From: Acanthornis magna
Lineage: Eukaryota > Chordata > Aves > Passeriformes > Acanthizidae
Assembly (NCBI GenBank): GCA_036785705.1
Contig: JAWUZG010000029.1
Location: 15,639,501-15,703,500 of the forward strand
DNA: 64,000 bases
Direction of reading: 5' to 3'
The notes beneath the pieces are model-generated. The model worked only from the letters and a program-made list of their open reading frames with translations, was not told the origin of the DNA and searched no databases. Positions 1 to 10,985 of this stretch are shown here, in pieces. Both the position numbers and the translations under genes were made by a program. Position 1 is the first letter of the stretch. Each line of letters begins with the position of its first letter.

Positions 1-1794
1 ATTTTTGCTCCCTTACTATTAGCTTAAAAAATCTATGAAAACACATTTAAGCAAAGTTTATGTGGCTCCTTTTTTATTTTTTTTTCTAGAGGAGTATGTC
101 ATTCTAGCTTTGTATGCCATTGTCTCAATGTGAAGCTGAACAGTGTTTTGTTTGCTTCTGGGACTGAAAAAGAAGAGAGTACTTCTACTGTGTTCATGAT
201 AAGACTCTAGAGCTGGCTGTGAAATGATAAACCAAGGGAGAGTAGTTCTGTGAGTTGATTGGAAAATTGGACAGAGTATTTTCGGAAGGAAAATGATACA
301 TCTACTTTAAGGTTTCATATCAGGTTGTGAATACCAGTTAAATAGTAGGTAGAGTAATTCACACCCTTCCACCCAAGGCGTGATTGTATTGGGTGCCTTC
401 CAGAAGACATCGTGTCTGAGCAGTGAGTCACCGTGAGCAGACCATGTCTGCTCTGCTGGGCACTGTGCTCCAGGTCACAGCAGCCCATATGTCAGCACCA
501 GCGGCCGCTGCAAGGTACTCTGCTGGAGCACCCCGTGACAGCCTGTGCTGTGCGCCACTAGGTGGGGTTAGGACAGGCACAGCATTCCAACCTGCCAGGA
601 AAAGCATATGGCTCTGGTTTTTACAGAAAATGAAATGCACTGTGGCGTGGCACAGAGGAGGAACTCTGCATAAGCAGACGCTCTGCATGGTGAGAAAATC
701 CATCTGGGGTCAGTCCAATGTGACTTCGAAAGCAGAATTCTCAGCATCTGAAGAATGTAAGGTTGACCTGTTATTTATATTCCTCTTTTAATTCCATCTT
801 ACTAAACCAGGTGTTCTATTACACCATTTCTTTGGGGACCATTCTTATAGAGATTCTGGAAGAATGCTGCACTGCTTCTCTCTCTTTTTCCCACCACCTC
901 TGCCCCCACCCCAGTCAGTGCAGAGTAGCACTGAAGCTGATAACATCCTGCTCCTTCATTATCGTGGGCTCTGAAAAGGTTTGTTAGGTGATAATCAGTC
1001 AGTAAGAAAGAACTGCTAAGAGATCTTGAACCAGAGCTTAGACTGAAAGGAATAGGTGCTTGAGGGTAGGAAGAATGGCAGAAAGAAGCTGTGGTGTGTA
1101 GAGGGAAGCCAGTGCTGGGTTTAGGGAATGGAACAGTAAAGGGGCTGCTCAGGTGAGAAACTGGAAGATTTGGTATTCATTCAGCATTAAATTTAATGCT
1201 TGTTCTATGGAATGGTGTTGCAGCCTAGTAAATCTGATTTTTGCCATTAACACGAAAAGGATGTGGGGTTTCTGCTGACAGTATAGGGTTCAAGATTTCT
1301 TGAGGCTTGCCTTTGCCTGAGCAGGTAATACCTTGTAGAGCAGTGGCTGACTAGCTCCCAGCTAGTTGTGAGCTTAATTTCTGAGAGTATATGATAAAAG
1401 ACTGAAAAACACATGTAGTCGTGTAACAAAAATAGCCTTGAAAGTTAACTGTGGCTGCAGGGAAGCCACACAGTGACTTTTTAACTTCAGTTGGGAACCT
1501 GTGAAAAGAAAGAGCGCAAAACCAGACCGTGTTAAGAACATATTTCAAAGAGCTACTTTTTCTAAAAGTTCACAGACATGAATACAGTGCTTCTGATGGT
1601 TATTGGATTGATCAAAGCCCTCTTTATGCAGGCTAAAATTTGTTGCTTTGTACCTCTCAGATCCTACTTAAGGCTCTTAGGGCATATAAGGAATAAGTGC
1701 CATACAAAGCCTCTACTGGCTTTCTACAAAAGAATAATTTTTAATAATAACATTGAAATAAGTCCTTCCTGAGCCCAGTTCATCCTACTTGAAT
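1..1794. other. Unique AT-rich DNA, no gene recognised
   Basis: No repeat family or host exon is recognised here. Positions about 361-720 are visibly richer in G and C than their surroundings. They hold a 122-codon open frame (423-791, plus) and an overlapping 91-codon frame on the other strand. Neither translation resembles a known protein, and overlapping frames on both strands are expected when local GC is higher. A perfect 12-bp palindrome containing GCGGCCGC lies at 499-510. Confidence 0.5.
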
Positions 1795-1965
1795 CCCTTC
1801 TTGTCATTGTATCCTTCAATCTCCTTCACGAAAGTGTCCTGTGTCTCTAGCACTCATTTATGTTATTTGCTTCAATGACCTTACTTGACAACTTACTCCA
1901 AGTGTTTACTGCTCTTTGAACAAAGTAGTTCTGCCTGAATTCAGGTGCAGTTAACCGATAATAGT
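1795..1965 (-). repeat. Possible very old CR1/L3-like LINE remnant
   Basis: The stretch around 1880-1945 reads like the antisense of a LINE 3' region. It has the order 'caatgaccttacttgacaac', then 'ccaagtgtttactgctcttt', then a guc-like 'agtagttctgcctgaatt' segment. This matches the general layout of minus-strand CR1/L3 3' ends (a phrase for an old 'lost position', then 'failure' of the helper segment, then the 'ttcttcct' motif). No tail motif is left and divergence is high, so the family call is tentative. It could also be unique sequence. Confidence 0.3.
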
Positions 1966-4514
1966 ATTGCTGCTCTGTTTTATGAGGCAATAAGGTGATT
2001 CAGCTGAGTAGTTTATCCCAACAAGGGAACCAGAATATTGCAAAGTAAAACACTCACATAGCTCTTTGGCTGCAAAATATGTTTGTAACCAAACACTTTA
2101 AACAAGGAGCAGTTTATTCAAGGCTACATCACAATTTACAAGTACTTCCCTGTTGTACTTCTTAGGCAGACATCTCCCAAATAGCACATGTCACTGAGCT
2201 TTTTGGTTAAGCAGAACTGCCCAATTTGCAGCACTGCTTGGACCAGTGGATCTGGATGCTCTTGATCCATTATGCTAGGTCAAAATCTCACTTAAAGAGC
2301 TTAAAACATTTTTCCAGCAGTCTTATTACTCTGAAGGAGAGGGGGAAATGTCTCACAATTCATTAAATGGGAGGAACCCACATATTGAGACTCCAGTTGC
2401 GAAATAGGGGAGAGGAAGTTCCTTGCGTGCTTTGTCATCTGTACTTGTGTAAAAAGCTACAAATATCACAGGGTGAAGGTGAAAGCAAAAAGGAACTGCA
2501 TTGTCTCTATCAAGAATTTTTAAGTGATGCTTCATACTGATATTCCTTTTAGTACCTATAAGGCACCAAAACCTGCCCAATTCTTTGTGAAAATACCAAG
2601 TTGCTGTATCAGAAGGGAAAACCTATCACCTTACCCTGTCAATAGGAAGCAGAAATCCTTTTCAGCTTTTGTTTCAGATGTCAAATAGCTTTCACGTATT
2701 TTTAATCCCAAACCATGGTAGGTATTGGCGTCCTCGTATTTGAAAATGAGAGACAAGGTACCTTGAATGTAAAACGTGACTTTGTTGAATGAAGACGTGT
2801 AACTGCTAGATCATCATTCAAGAGACTTTAACATGACTGTTTCAAATTAAATTAGCCATGTGATTGTATCAAGATGCTTTCAAACTTTAAATGGAAATGA
2901 TATAGCACTTAGTTAAATCTGAATTTAGCTTTTCTTTCACGTTTTAGCTGAAGATGTTTCAGTCCACCTTTGTCCTACTAAAACCAACAAAGATTTCACT
3001 CTATCTTCCTAGAAACCAATGACTACAATAACAATTTTTCGTTTGGTTTTGTTCAGAAGGCAATTCTGATAAATCTAGTAAACACCACTGAGTATTTTAT
3101 TTAAAAGTGTCAGGAAATAAAAATCAATGAAGGAGGTAACTCTGCTCACACATCCACTCTGTCACTTTTATTTAAAACCCCAATTAATTTAATGATTATA
3201 ATATTGATTGCTAACTTTTGAAATGTCATATTAGCCTTTTCAGTTCACACTGTGCATTTAATCAGAAAAAATTTTAACTGTTGCAAAAAGCAACAGAGAA
3301 TAAATTAGAAGATGAATCATCAGTTGCAGTATTTTGTGGCATTTCATTATAAAATCTATACTTTGACTCAACTAAGCTTGGGTTTATTATAAATACAAAA
3401 TCTAACGTAAAATTTTCAACTGACCCTGGGATAATAAGTTTTCATTCTGAAGCCATGTAAAACACTGGATTTTGAAAGATCTGCAGAGTTTATTCATTTG
3501 GACACCATGGTGTTCAGCTGTTTGAGCTGTTTCCTGAGCTTTACCTCTAGAATTGCAGTGAGAATGGATTATGTAGACTGAATAGTTCCAATTAAAAATG
3601 AATCAGTATACACAACACATATTTATTTCTGTTGAAGAGCAGTAAAACATACAGTAAAAGCTAAAGAATGAAGTGGAAGTTAGTATTTTTAAAAGTGCAA
3701 TAGGCCATTATTACTTTATGTATTTTACTTGGAGGAAGTAAGGTTAGATTTGTACTGATTACAGATCCTGTAGGTCCTCTACAGTGGTTTGAAGCTTGAG
3801 CAAACTCAGAAGAAAATTTGGCAAGCAAGATTCATCATGTTTGCATGAGAGAAAGGGACATCACCTTTTTGTATGCTGAAGTTAGAAACCTTTTTCTTTT
3901 CATAAATATTACTTTTGCCATGATTGTATCATGTCAAAGAACCTTAATGAGTCTTGTTTATTACACCATAATCATGAACTATATTGAAGTTTGAAAGAAT
4001 GCTGTACTCAGTTCAGACTGACATCAAGGGTAAACTATTAAAAATGTTTCCTTTTATAGCTCCAACCAGCAACTTCACTAATCCAAATCCCAGAGGTTAT
4101 TCCCAGTTCTAATATTGTTGCAACATATTGACCTATTTGTCAAAGTCCATAAGTAGGTGAGTGATCGGAGCTATTGAAATGAACTACATGTCTCTTTGCA
4201 GACTGGACTTTATTCTGCCGTGTCTAGAGTAGTTATACAGATAAATCTCCTAGTGTTAATTGAAAGTTATATTGCCTATTTTAAAGAGAGAAAAAGACTG
4301 AAGAGAGGCTAATGGTCAAAACGACAAATCTGATTAAATTTAAATTTTATTACTATTATTATTATTACTGCTAGCACTAACACAAACTACACCCAGACAT
4401 TGCTCTAATCCAGTGAGAAAACAAATAGAAAACTATCCGCAAGGTCAGTGGTGGATGGATGAGTTTGGCATTTCAATCATTGTATACAATTTCTATTTAA
4501 GGTCTTACATGAAG
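1966..4514. other. Unique AT-rich DNA, no gene recognised
   Basis: I see no gene or clear repeat. A short ATT-type run lies near 4349-4366, and a 7-bp stem with a five-A loop lies at 3278-3296. Positions about 3090-3430 are AT-rich with several TAAT/ATTA cores, in the style of avian conserved non-coding elements, but conservation cannot be judged from one sequence. Confidence 0.5.
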
Positions 4515-4519
4515 GTTAA

Positions 4520-5239
4520 GAAAGTGATTGGGAGTAGTCAGCTTGGTTTTACAGAGAGAAATCCTGCCTGATCAACCTGATAGCCTTCTAGAATGAGCTG
4601 ATTAGCTTTGTGGAAGAGGGGAGAGCAGGGGGTGCTCTTTACCTTGACTTTGGTAACGCATTTGACACAACACCACAACATTCACATAGACAAACTGAAG
4701 TACAAGTTAACAAGTTAGGTTGACTGAGAAGTGGTCAAACATCACTCTGAAAGAATCAGTAAAACAACGTAAAGCTGGGGATCCATAGAGTATCCAGTAG
4801 TGATTAGCATAGTCACTATTGACATGCATGATGGGACAAAAAGCCAGAAGTGTGCTGAGGATAAAAAAAACGGGTGGAATGGCTGATGTACCAGGGTGTT
4901 GTGCTGCTTTTCAGAAAGGTCTCAGCAGGCTGGAGCATTGCACTGACAGGAATCACCTCAAGTTTAACAAAGAAATGCAAAATGCTATTTCTGAGAAGGA
5001 GGAATAACCCAATTCACCAGTACATGCGGGGGTCTGCCCAGTTGGAAGGTAGCTTGGCAGAGACAGACCTGCATGTTCTTGTACAACACTTTGAACATGA
5101 ACTAGCAATGCATCCATGTCTCAAAGACTGACAACACCCTGAGCTGTATCAGTAGGAAAAATGCCAGCAGTTTGAAGGAGGTGATCCCTCTGATCTACTC
5201 AATACCGGAGGGGCCACATAAGGAGTGCTGGGTCCAGTT
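4520..5239 (+). mobile_element. CR1-type LINE fragment, copy A (decayed reverse transcriptase region)
   Basis: This is a 5'-truncated CR1 (chicken repeat 1) non-LTR retrotransposon fragment. The text follows the CR1 ORF2 reverse-transcriptase region in order: the 'cagcttggttttac' and 'cctgcctgatcaacctgat' block near 4540-4590, the 'accttgactttggtaacgca' block near 4640 (the YLDF-type reverse-transcriptase motif), a region near 4915-5000 matching the 'aggctgga...' and 'aagtttaac' blocks, and 'aggaataacccaattcacca' near 5000-5020. It has many frameshifts and stops and lacks its own 3' UTR and tail. At 5225-5239 it passes directly into a second CR1 segment. The copy looks older than its neighbour because its reading frame is scrambled. 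Exact edges and subfamily need a RepeatMasker-type search. Confidence 0.8.
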
Positions 5240-6150
5240 GTAGATGTCTGTAATGAACTTGACTGGCTGACCACTGACACTAAGTTGGGACCATGTGTCG
5301 ATCTGTTGGAAGGTAGGAGGGCTCTGCAAAGAGACCTGGAACGATTGGCTAGATGGGCAGAGTCCAATAAGATGAAGTTTAATAAGCCTGAGTGCCAAGT
5401 CCTGCATTTTGTCCACAATTACCCCCTGCAATGTTATTGGCTGGGGACAGTGTGACTGGACAGTGCCCAGGGAGAAAAGGACCTGGGGGTACCAGTCAAC
5501 AGCTGACTGAACATGAGCCAGTAGTGTGCCCTGGTGGCCAAGAAGGCCAATGGCATCCTGGCCTGTATTAGAAATAGTGTGGCCAGCAGAACCAGGAAAG
5601 TCATTCTTCCCCTGTACTTGGCACTGGTGAAGCCGTGCCTGAAGTACTGTGTCCAGTTCTGGGCCCCTCAGTTCAGGAAGGATGTTGAGACACTTGAACG
5701 TGTCCAAAGGAGGGCAACGAGGCCAGTGAAGGGCTTGGAACACAAGCCCTATGAGGAACGACTGAGGGAGCTGGGATTGTTTAGCCTGGAGAAAAGAAGA
5801 CTCAGAGGTGACCTTATCAGTCTCTACAACTGCCTGAAGGTTGGTTGTAGTCAAGTGGGGGGTGGTCTCTTTTTCCAGGCAGCAGCTGACAGAACAAGAG
5901 GACACAGACTCAAGCTGTGCCAAGGGAAATTTAAGTTGGATGTCAGGAAGAAGTTTTTTACTGAAAGAGTGATAAAGTTCTGGAATCGTCTGCCCAGGGA
6001 GGTGGTGGAGTCACCATCCCTGGATGTGTTTAAAAAAAGATTGGATGTGGCACTCAGTGTCATGGTTTAGTTGAGGTGGTGTTAGGGCATAGGTTGGACT
6101 CAGTGATCTTGAAGGTCTCTTCCAACCTGGTGATTCTGTGATTCTGTGAT
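5225..6150 (+). mobile_element. CR1-type LINE fragment, copy B, with complete 3' end
   Basis: This second CR1 segment starts inside the reverse-transcriptase region and runs through the end of ORF2, the short 3' UTR and the family tail. The 3' UTR reads 'ggactcagtgatcttgaagg' then 'tcttccaacc'. The element ends in repeated ATTCTGTG units at 6132-6150, the short microsatellite-like tail that CR1 uses in place of poly(A). The 5' truncation is normal for target-primed reverse transcription. Its 5' edge shares the string at 5225-5239 with copy A, so the exact start is ambiguous by about 15 bp. It is better preserved than the other CR1 copies in the window. Confidence 0.9.
5240..6070 (+). pseudogene. 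CR1 ORF2 remnant: reverse transcriptase C-terminal part
   Basis: ORF2 of CR1 encodes an endonuclease plus reverse transcriptase that copies the element RNA into the genome. Only the C-terminal part is present. One frame runs from 5240 to the natural stop TAG at 6068-6070. It includes a 'TDTKLG' segment after the degraded catalytic box, where the aspartate pair of the usual ADD-type motif is no longer readable, then '[16 protein letters not shown]', '[13 protein letters not shown]', 'EKDLGVPV', '[20 protein letters not shown]' and '[20 protein letters not shown]'. The frame is interrupted only by in-frame stops at 5453-5455, 5504-5506 and 5522-5524, with no frameshift seen. The last uninterrupted piece (5525-6070) is about 180 codons. 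It is dead as an enzyme: no endonuclease, truncated reverse transcriptase, internal stops. Confidence 0.88.
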
Positions 6151-6804
6151 ATCAAGGAGTCAGTGAACCCCGTAATAGTTAACCTGTGTATGCCCAGGCC
6201 TGTGCTGAGCTGCATGTGCAGTGTGGTCTTCAGACCTGTGCATTTTTTCCCACCATCCAGGTAATTAGTGACTATGTTGCCTTCAGTACAGTGTTGTGCT
6301 GCACAAACCCCATGACTGCAGGACAGACTCATCCAGCTCATTGTAACAGAGGATCTTCCAGGCAGCCCCTGCCTGGTGCCAGCAATTTTGCCATCTGTGT
6401 GTACTTGCTTTTATCTAGGAGAGTGGCAAGAAGTTGCCATGTGAACATCCTTTCTCTTTGACACTGAGAAGAATGATGAATAGAGCTATTTTCTTGAAGG
6501 AAAAAAATCCATAATACCTTGAGTTACTAAGCGGGGAGAACATCTTCTATGGAAAGGGGTCTGCACAGTGTGTAACTGTATGGATCAGGGGCCCGTTTGA
6601 TGCTACACCGCTTGTGCTTCCAGCATCTGAAGGTACATAGGATTAACTGTATTCTTCTCTCCTGATAGTGTTAGCTCTATATGAATATCTTTGAAAAGAT
6701 GCTTTAAAGAGTGTCAGTGCCTTTTTTTTACTGGATTCATGAGACATAGCATCTCCTGGTGCAAAACAGCTTCCAAGAGTAAGAAAGATATGAATATATA
6801 AGGT
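6151..6804. other. Unique DNA between CR1 copies
   Basis: No gene or repeat is recognised. In particular, the missing 3' part of CR1 copy A does not resume downstream of copy B. Confidence 0.5.
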
Positions 6805-7210
6805 AGTGACACTAGGAAAGGGTTGTGAAGATGATAAAGGACTTGAGACATCCTGCAAAGAGGCTGAGACAGCTGAGATTGGCCTTGAAGGTCTTACCAA
6901 TGTGTATGAATACCCTGTGGGAGGGAGTAAAGAGGAAACCAACATCCTCTCTGTTTTGCCCAGTCACAGAACAAGTGGCAATGGGCATGAAATTAAATGC
7001 AGGAACTTGCATTTAAACATAAGGAGAATCTTAATTTGAGTGTGGTTGAGCATTGGAACAGGTTGCCGAGAGGTAGTGGGGTCTCTGTCCTTGGAGGCAG
7101 ACACGACGTCATTAATATGATTCTGGGCAGTCTCTGTAGATGACCCTGATTTGAGCAGGGAGTTGCAATACTGATTCTCCAGAGATCCCTTCCACCCACA
7201 GATTCTGTGA
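6805..7210 (+). mobile_element. Decayed CR1 LINE 3' end
   Basis: The segment follows the CR1 3' portion. It starts with a 'tgaagatgataaaggacttg' block near 6826 and has a 'cattggaacaggttgccgag' block near 7051, the coding remnant of the conserved W-N-R-L-P segment of ORF2. It then has a 'gagcaggg' run, a 'tctccagagatcccttcc' block near 7178 and a final 'attctgtga' at 7202-7210. The open frames across it are short shadows. It is more diverged than the 5.2-6.15 kb copy, so it is probably an older insertion. Confidence 0.8.
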
Positions 7211-10200
7211 AGCATAGATTTTGAGGACATGTTCATTTTTCAAGTGTCTCTAAAGCACACAGTTCATCTGTATCTGTCTTTATAATGGTAAATATCTGTT
7301 TTATATATTGATGTGAGCACCTTCTTTTTATTTATAAGTCAACTATATTGATGCTTTCTACTTTCCACATTTTAATTTCACTGCCCCATTTTTTAGAGAA
7401 ATGTCCACAAGTAAGAAATACCTTTTAGCACTTGATCTGCAGCTCCATTAATATCAGGTTTATTTACTTACCTCTTTGCACATGACAAATATTCAGTAAA
7501 GGTACATACTGCTACTAAGTGATAAGAAATTTACAGTATTTACTTTTGTGCAAAGACAATCTCTTTTATGAAGTGCTTACTAATAAAGCCTTTGTAACTT
7601 CTTTCCAGATATTTTTCCTTGTCTCTAAGAAGAAAGATTTTTATCTGACATTAGAATTTTTGGGAACTCTGTACACTCACTCAAAGCAATACTCTTTCAT
7701 TAAAAGATGGGCTTAAAACAGTCATGGGGATGTAAAAAATGTTCTTCAAACACCTAAAGGACAGAAAAATGGAAAATAATAATTACAGATTTTTAAAATG
7801 AAAAGTCTTGTAAAGTAACAAATCCATATGGAAGCAATGACCATAAAAGAAAGAAGTCATTATGGCTAAGGAACTTTAAATGGGTTATATTCTAAAGCTG
7901 GTGAAGGAAATTCTGAGACAAATAGAAATTCCAGTTCACAGGAGAGGGAGGCCTCTCTTTACATACGACATTTAGACCAAAGCTGGCAAAAGCACTTCTG
8001 CCGTGTGACTGTTGCTTTGGAACCCAGAATGGAAAGACACAAGAATGAACAGATAAGTGAACAGATTTATGAAAACGGACTTGAAAAAATGAGATTTTGA
8101 ACTTTTCTAAAAAGCTTGGTTACCTTTTGTCTGAGTAATATGAATACTATGAATAATTTCCAAGGATAAAATATAGAATGTAGAAGAATTTCCAATCTAG
8201 GAATTGTTTGAACTTACCCAAGGGAAATCTACAATAAAGTAACTGGTAAACTTTAACAGAAGTTATTATTTAAATGCATTTCAGTCAGAAAATATTTCTT
8301 AAGGCAAGCCAGTTGATTCATGAAGAACTAAGACTAGCAGTTCACTGATAAGATAGCACAATGCTACTTTCTCTGTGATTGTTTCCATCATGACTGATTA
8401 GTGTCTATGCATGTGTTTATGTTTATATACTCCATTTATCTAAGGTTAATGCAGGATTAGTCAGTCCTACCTGCAAGCAATTTCATTAGTATTTTAACCC
8501 TACTACAAAACTAGCAAGCTCAGAAATAATTATGAAGTTGTGCTTAATAGACATTTCCATCAATTTCTTCACTTCTGTGCTCTCTTGGAGCATTTCCACT
8601 CTCTCCTGTGTAGCTGTGAGTCATCATTATCACTACTATGAATATGAAGGAACTGCTGAAAAAGTAGCCTCTGGGGAAAATGACCTTTCAAGGGCCTTGC
8701 TTGACAATGCTTGGGAATTTCCCACCATTAGGTATCCAGCACAGACCTCCTGGAGACATTGCACTTGTATGCTCTTCGTTTAAAGTCAACCTGTGTGGGT
8801 GTGGTGCGTGACTGTGTGTCTCATAGTACTCAGTTAACCATTTGAATCCTTTGATTTTTCTGAAGACAGACAGAAAATGTAGTGTTTGGAGCTGCTCAGA
8901 ACCCTAAATCTGTTACAATTTACCAAAAAATGATGTTTTATATATTTAAAATTTAATCTCAATTGTAATAATACTTTGCATCATACCAAAACACTAACGG
9001 TTTGTCACTCAGGCTCAATACTTGAATTCATTACTTCCAATTCCTAGATAAGAAAAGCTGTGCTGTGATGCAGGATGGAATTTTTTGACTTCATGCTAAA
9101 ATAGAAAAACCCTATCAGAATAGAAAAAGAGGCAGCTTTAATGTAATAGTCTAGCAATGACTCCCCAATTCACTTGAAAAGTGTCACAATATGCCCCAAT
9201 ACATGCACAAGATAGCCCCAATATGCTATTTGGACTCTGGGTTGATAAAACATTCTTACTTAGCACGACATTGCATTTCTCTGAGTACTTCCACGTGGTT
9301 TCCTTGGAGGATGCTTCATTATCCCAAAGACTAATAGAACATGTGGTGGGAACAGGCCTCCAATTTTAAGTAAATGAAAAGTGATTGGAGTGCCTAATAA
9401 GTGGACTCCGCCTTGAAATTAGCTTGTCATCTGTCTCCTTAGGATTCAATTTCCAAGAAGTTGTCTTTCCTCAGTGGCATTCTTGGTGTCTGTAATAAAG
9501 ATTGTGCCTTTTTATTGGGCTCAGGTGGATAGCCTCTTTTATTTTGTAATGTTCTTAAATATTTAAGATGTACTTCTTGAATAATTTAAAACTTCTCAGG
9601 AAACCTTTATGCCATAGTGGTCTTTAGAAAGTCTAAATTCTGTAGATTCCATTTTTAGTGGGCAGGCATGTATGCAGTGTTGCAGAATTTCACTCTACAT
9701 GTCTAGTTGTCACTCTAGTGTCTGTCTCTTCCTATCTTTTCCATCCTTGGAATATCAGTTGACTTCAAGGAAGTAGCTAACAGATTAATTGAATATGTGT
9801 TATAATGAATATGTCAGTATCTACATGGGTGTGTTAATCAATGTACAGTAGGACTTCATGTGACTTGAATGATATTTGAAGACTTCTCTTTAGTGGAAAT
9901 AACAAACCTTTAATATGAAGAGCAAATAAATGGGGTTTGGAAATTAAATTACTTCTAATGTGTTTAAAAATATTTTAAACTCTCATTAGTGTTAGATTGA
10001 TCTTGATTTCATAAGGATATGAAGCTTATGCAACCGTATGATTGTATTTGCATATTTTAACTGTTTTAAATATTTATCTCAATTATTGTATTTTCCACCA
10101 CTCTTGTAAAAACATGTATCTGAATAAAGGAGAAAGTCTAAGATTCCACTGAAAGAGTATTTTACACTTACCTCATGTTGTTGTTTCCTTTATCAGCTTC

Positions 10201-10754
10201 TGATGCCAAGGTTTTACATATGTAATTTGACTAAAAAATCATTAAATCAAAAAATACAAATAAATTTAAAAGTTTTTCACACTTAGAAAGCACTTCCTGT
10301 TTTCTTGTAACTCTACTAGAGAGAAAAACAATCCAGGGAGGAAAAGATTTATTAGAAAGAGCAAGTTATATTGAGATATGTGAGCAAAAGGAATTTAGCA
10401 CGTACCAAAAGAAGTAAGTAGAAAGAACAATAGGAGACAATCCAATAAAAGAGAAAAAAGGAAAACTGAGCTGTCAAATATCATTCAAGAAAGAGAGTTT
10501 TTTTAACATGCTGTTTCAGGACTAAGAGGAATTGTGTCAACAGTATAAAAATCTAAGAGCTGACTAAAAAAAAAGGAAGATTTTACTGGTAATATGACTA
10601 AAAGCCAAATTTTGCTTTGGTGTAAATACAGAGAGCACATTGCAGAATTCTCAGGAGACACTAGAAGGCTAAGAACATGAAGGTTACTCTCTACCCCTGT
10701 CATTTTCTAGGGATGGGGGAATGAGTCTCTTCCAGTTGTGGTAGCGTGAGGACA
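7211..10754. other. Unique AT-rich DNA, no gene recognised
   Basis: No gene or clear repeat is seen. Short AT palindromes occur, for example an 8-bp stem with a 3-nt loop at 9962-9980. Open frames of up to 83 codons (8532-8783) do not resemble known proteins and lack convincing splice context. Confidence 0.5.
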
Positions 10755-10985
10755 GTTTCTGGGTGATGAGCACTTGCGTGTGAATCATTCACCTCTCTTG
10801 TACTCTGTTATTAATATTGTTGTTGTTACTGTTCGTTTTCTTATTTCATTGCTGTTTTCAATAAAATATTCTTATCTCAAACCAGGCTTTTCATCTTTTT
10901 TGCCTCCAATTCTCCTCTCCAACCTGCCACAGGGGGAGGGAAGAGTCAGTGAGCAAGCACGGTTTGGGGTGTTTCAATGGAAACA
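10755..10985 (+). mobile_element. Endogenous retrovirus LTR, 3' fragment
   Basis: The text resembles the 3' half of a common avian ERV LTR. It begins around a 'gggtgatgagcac' phrase and has a run of T-rich 'attaatattgttgttgtta' sequence. It then has a polyadenylation signal AATAAA at 10860-10865, 'cttatctcaaacca', a 'ttgcctccaattctcctc' block and the 'agggggagggaagagtcagt' block near 10931. A plausible terminal CA falls at 10984-10985. The U3 part and the 5' TG end are not identifiable, so this is a fragment or a strongly decayed copy. The assignment is from remembered motifs; family name and true limits are unknown. Confidence 0.5.

Noticed and set aside
423..791. 122-codon plus-strand frame as a gene
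   Set aside because: No recognisable domain, an overlapping frame on the other strand, and no supporting splice or promoter signals.
5195..5923. 242-codon minus-strand open frame, the longest in the window
   Set aside because: It is the antisense of the CR1 ORF2 coding region; the plus-strand reading carries the recognisable family motifs.
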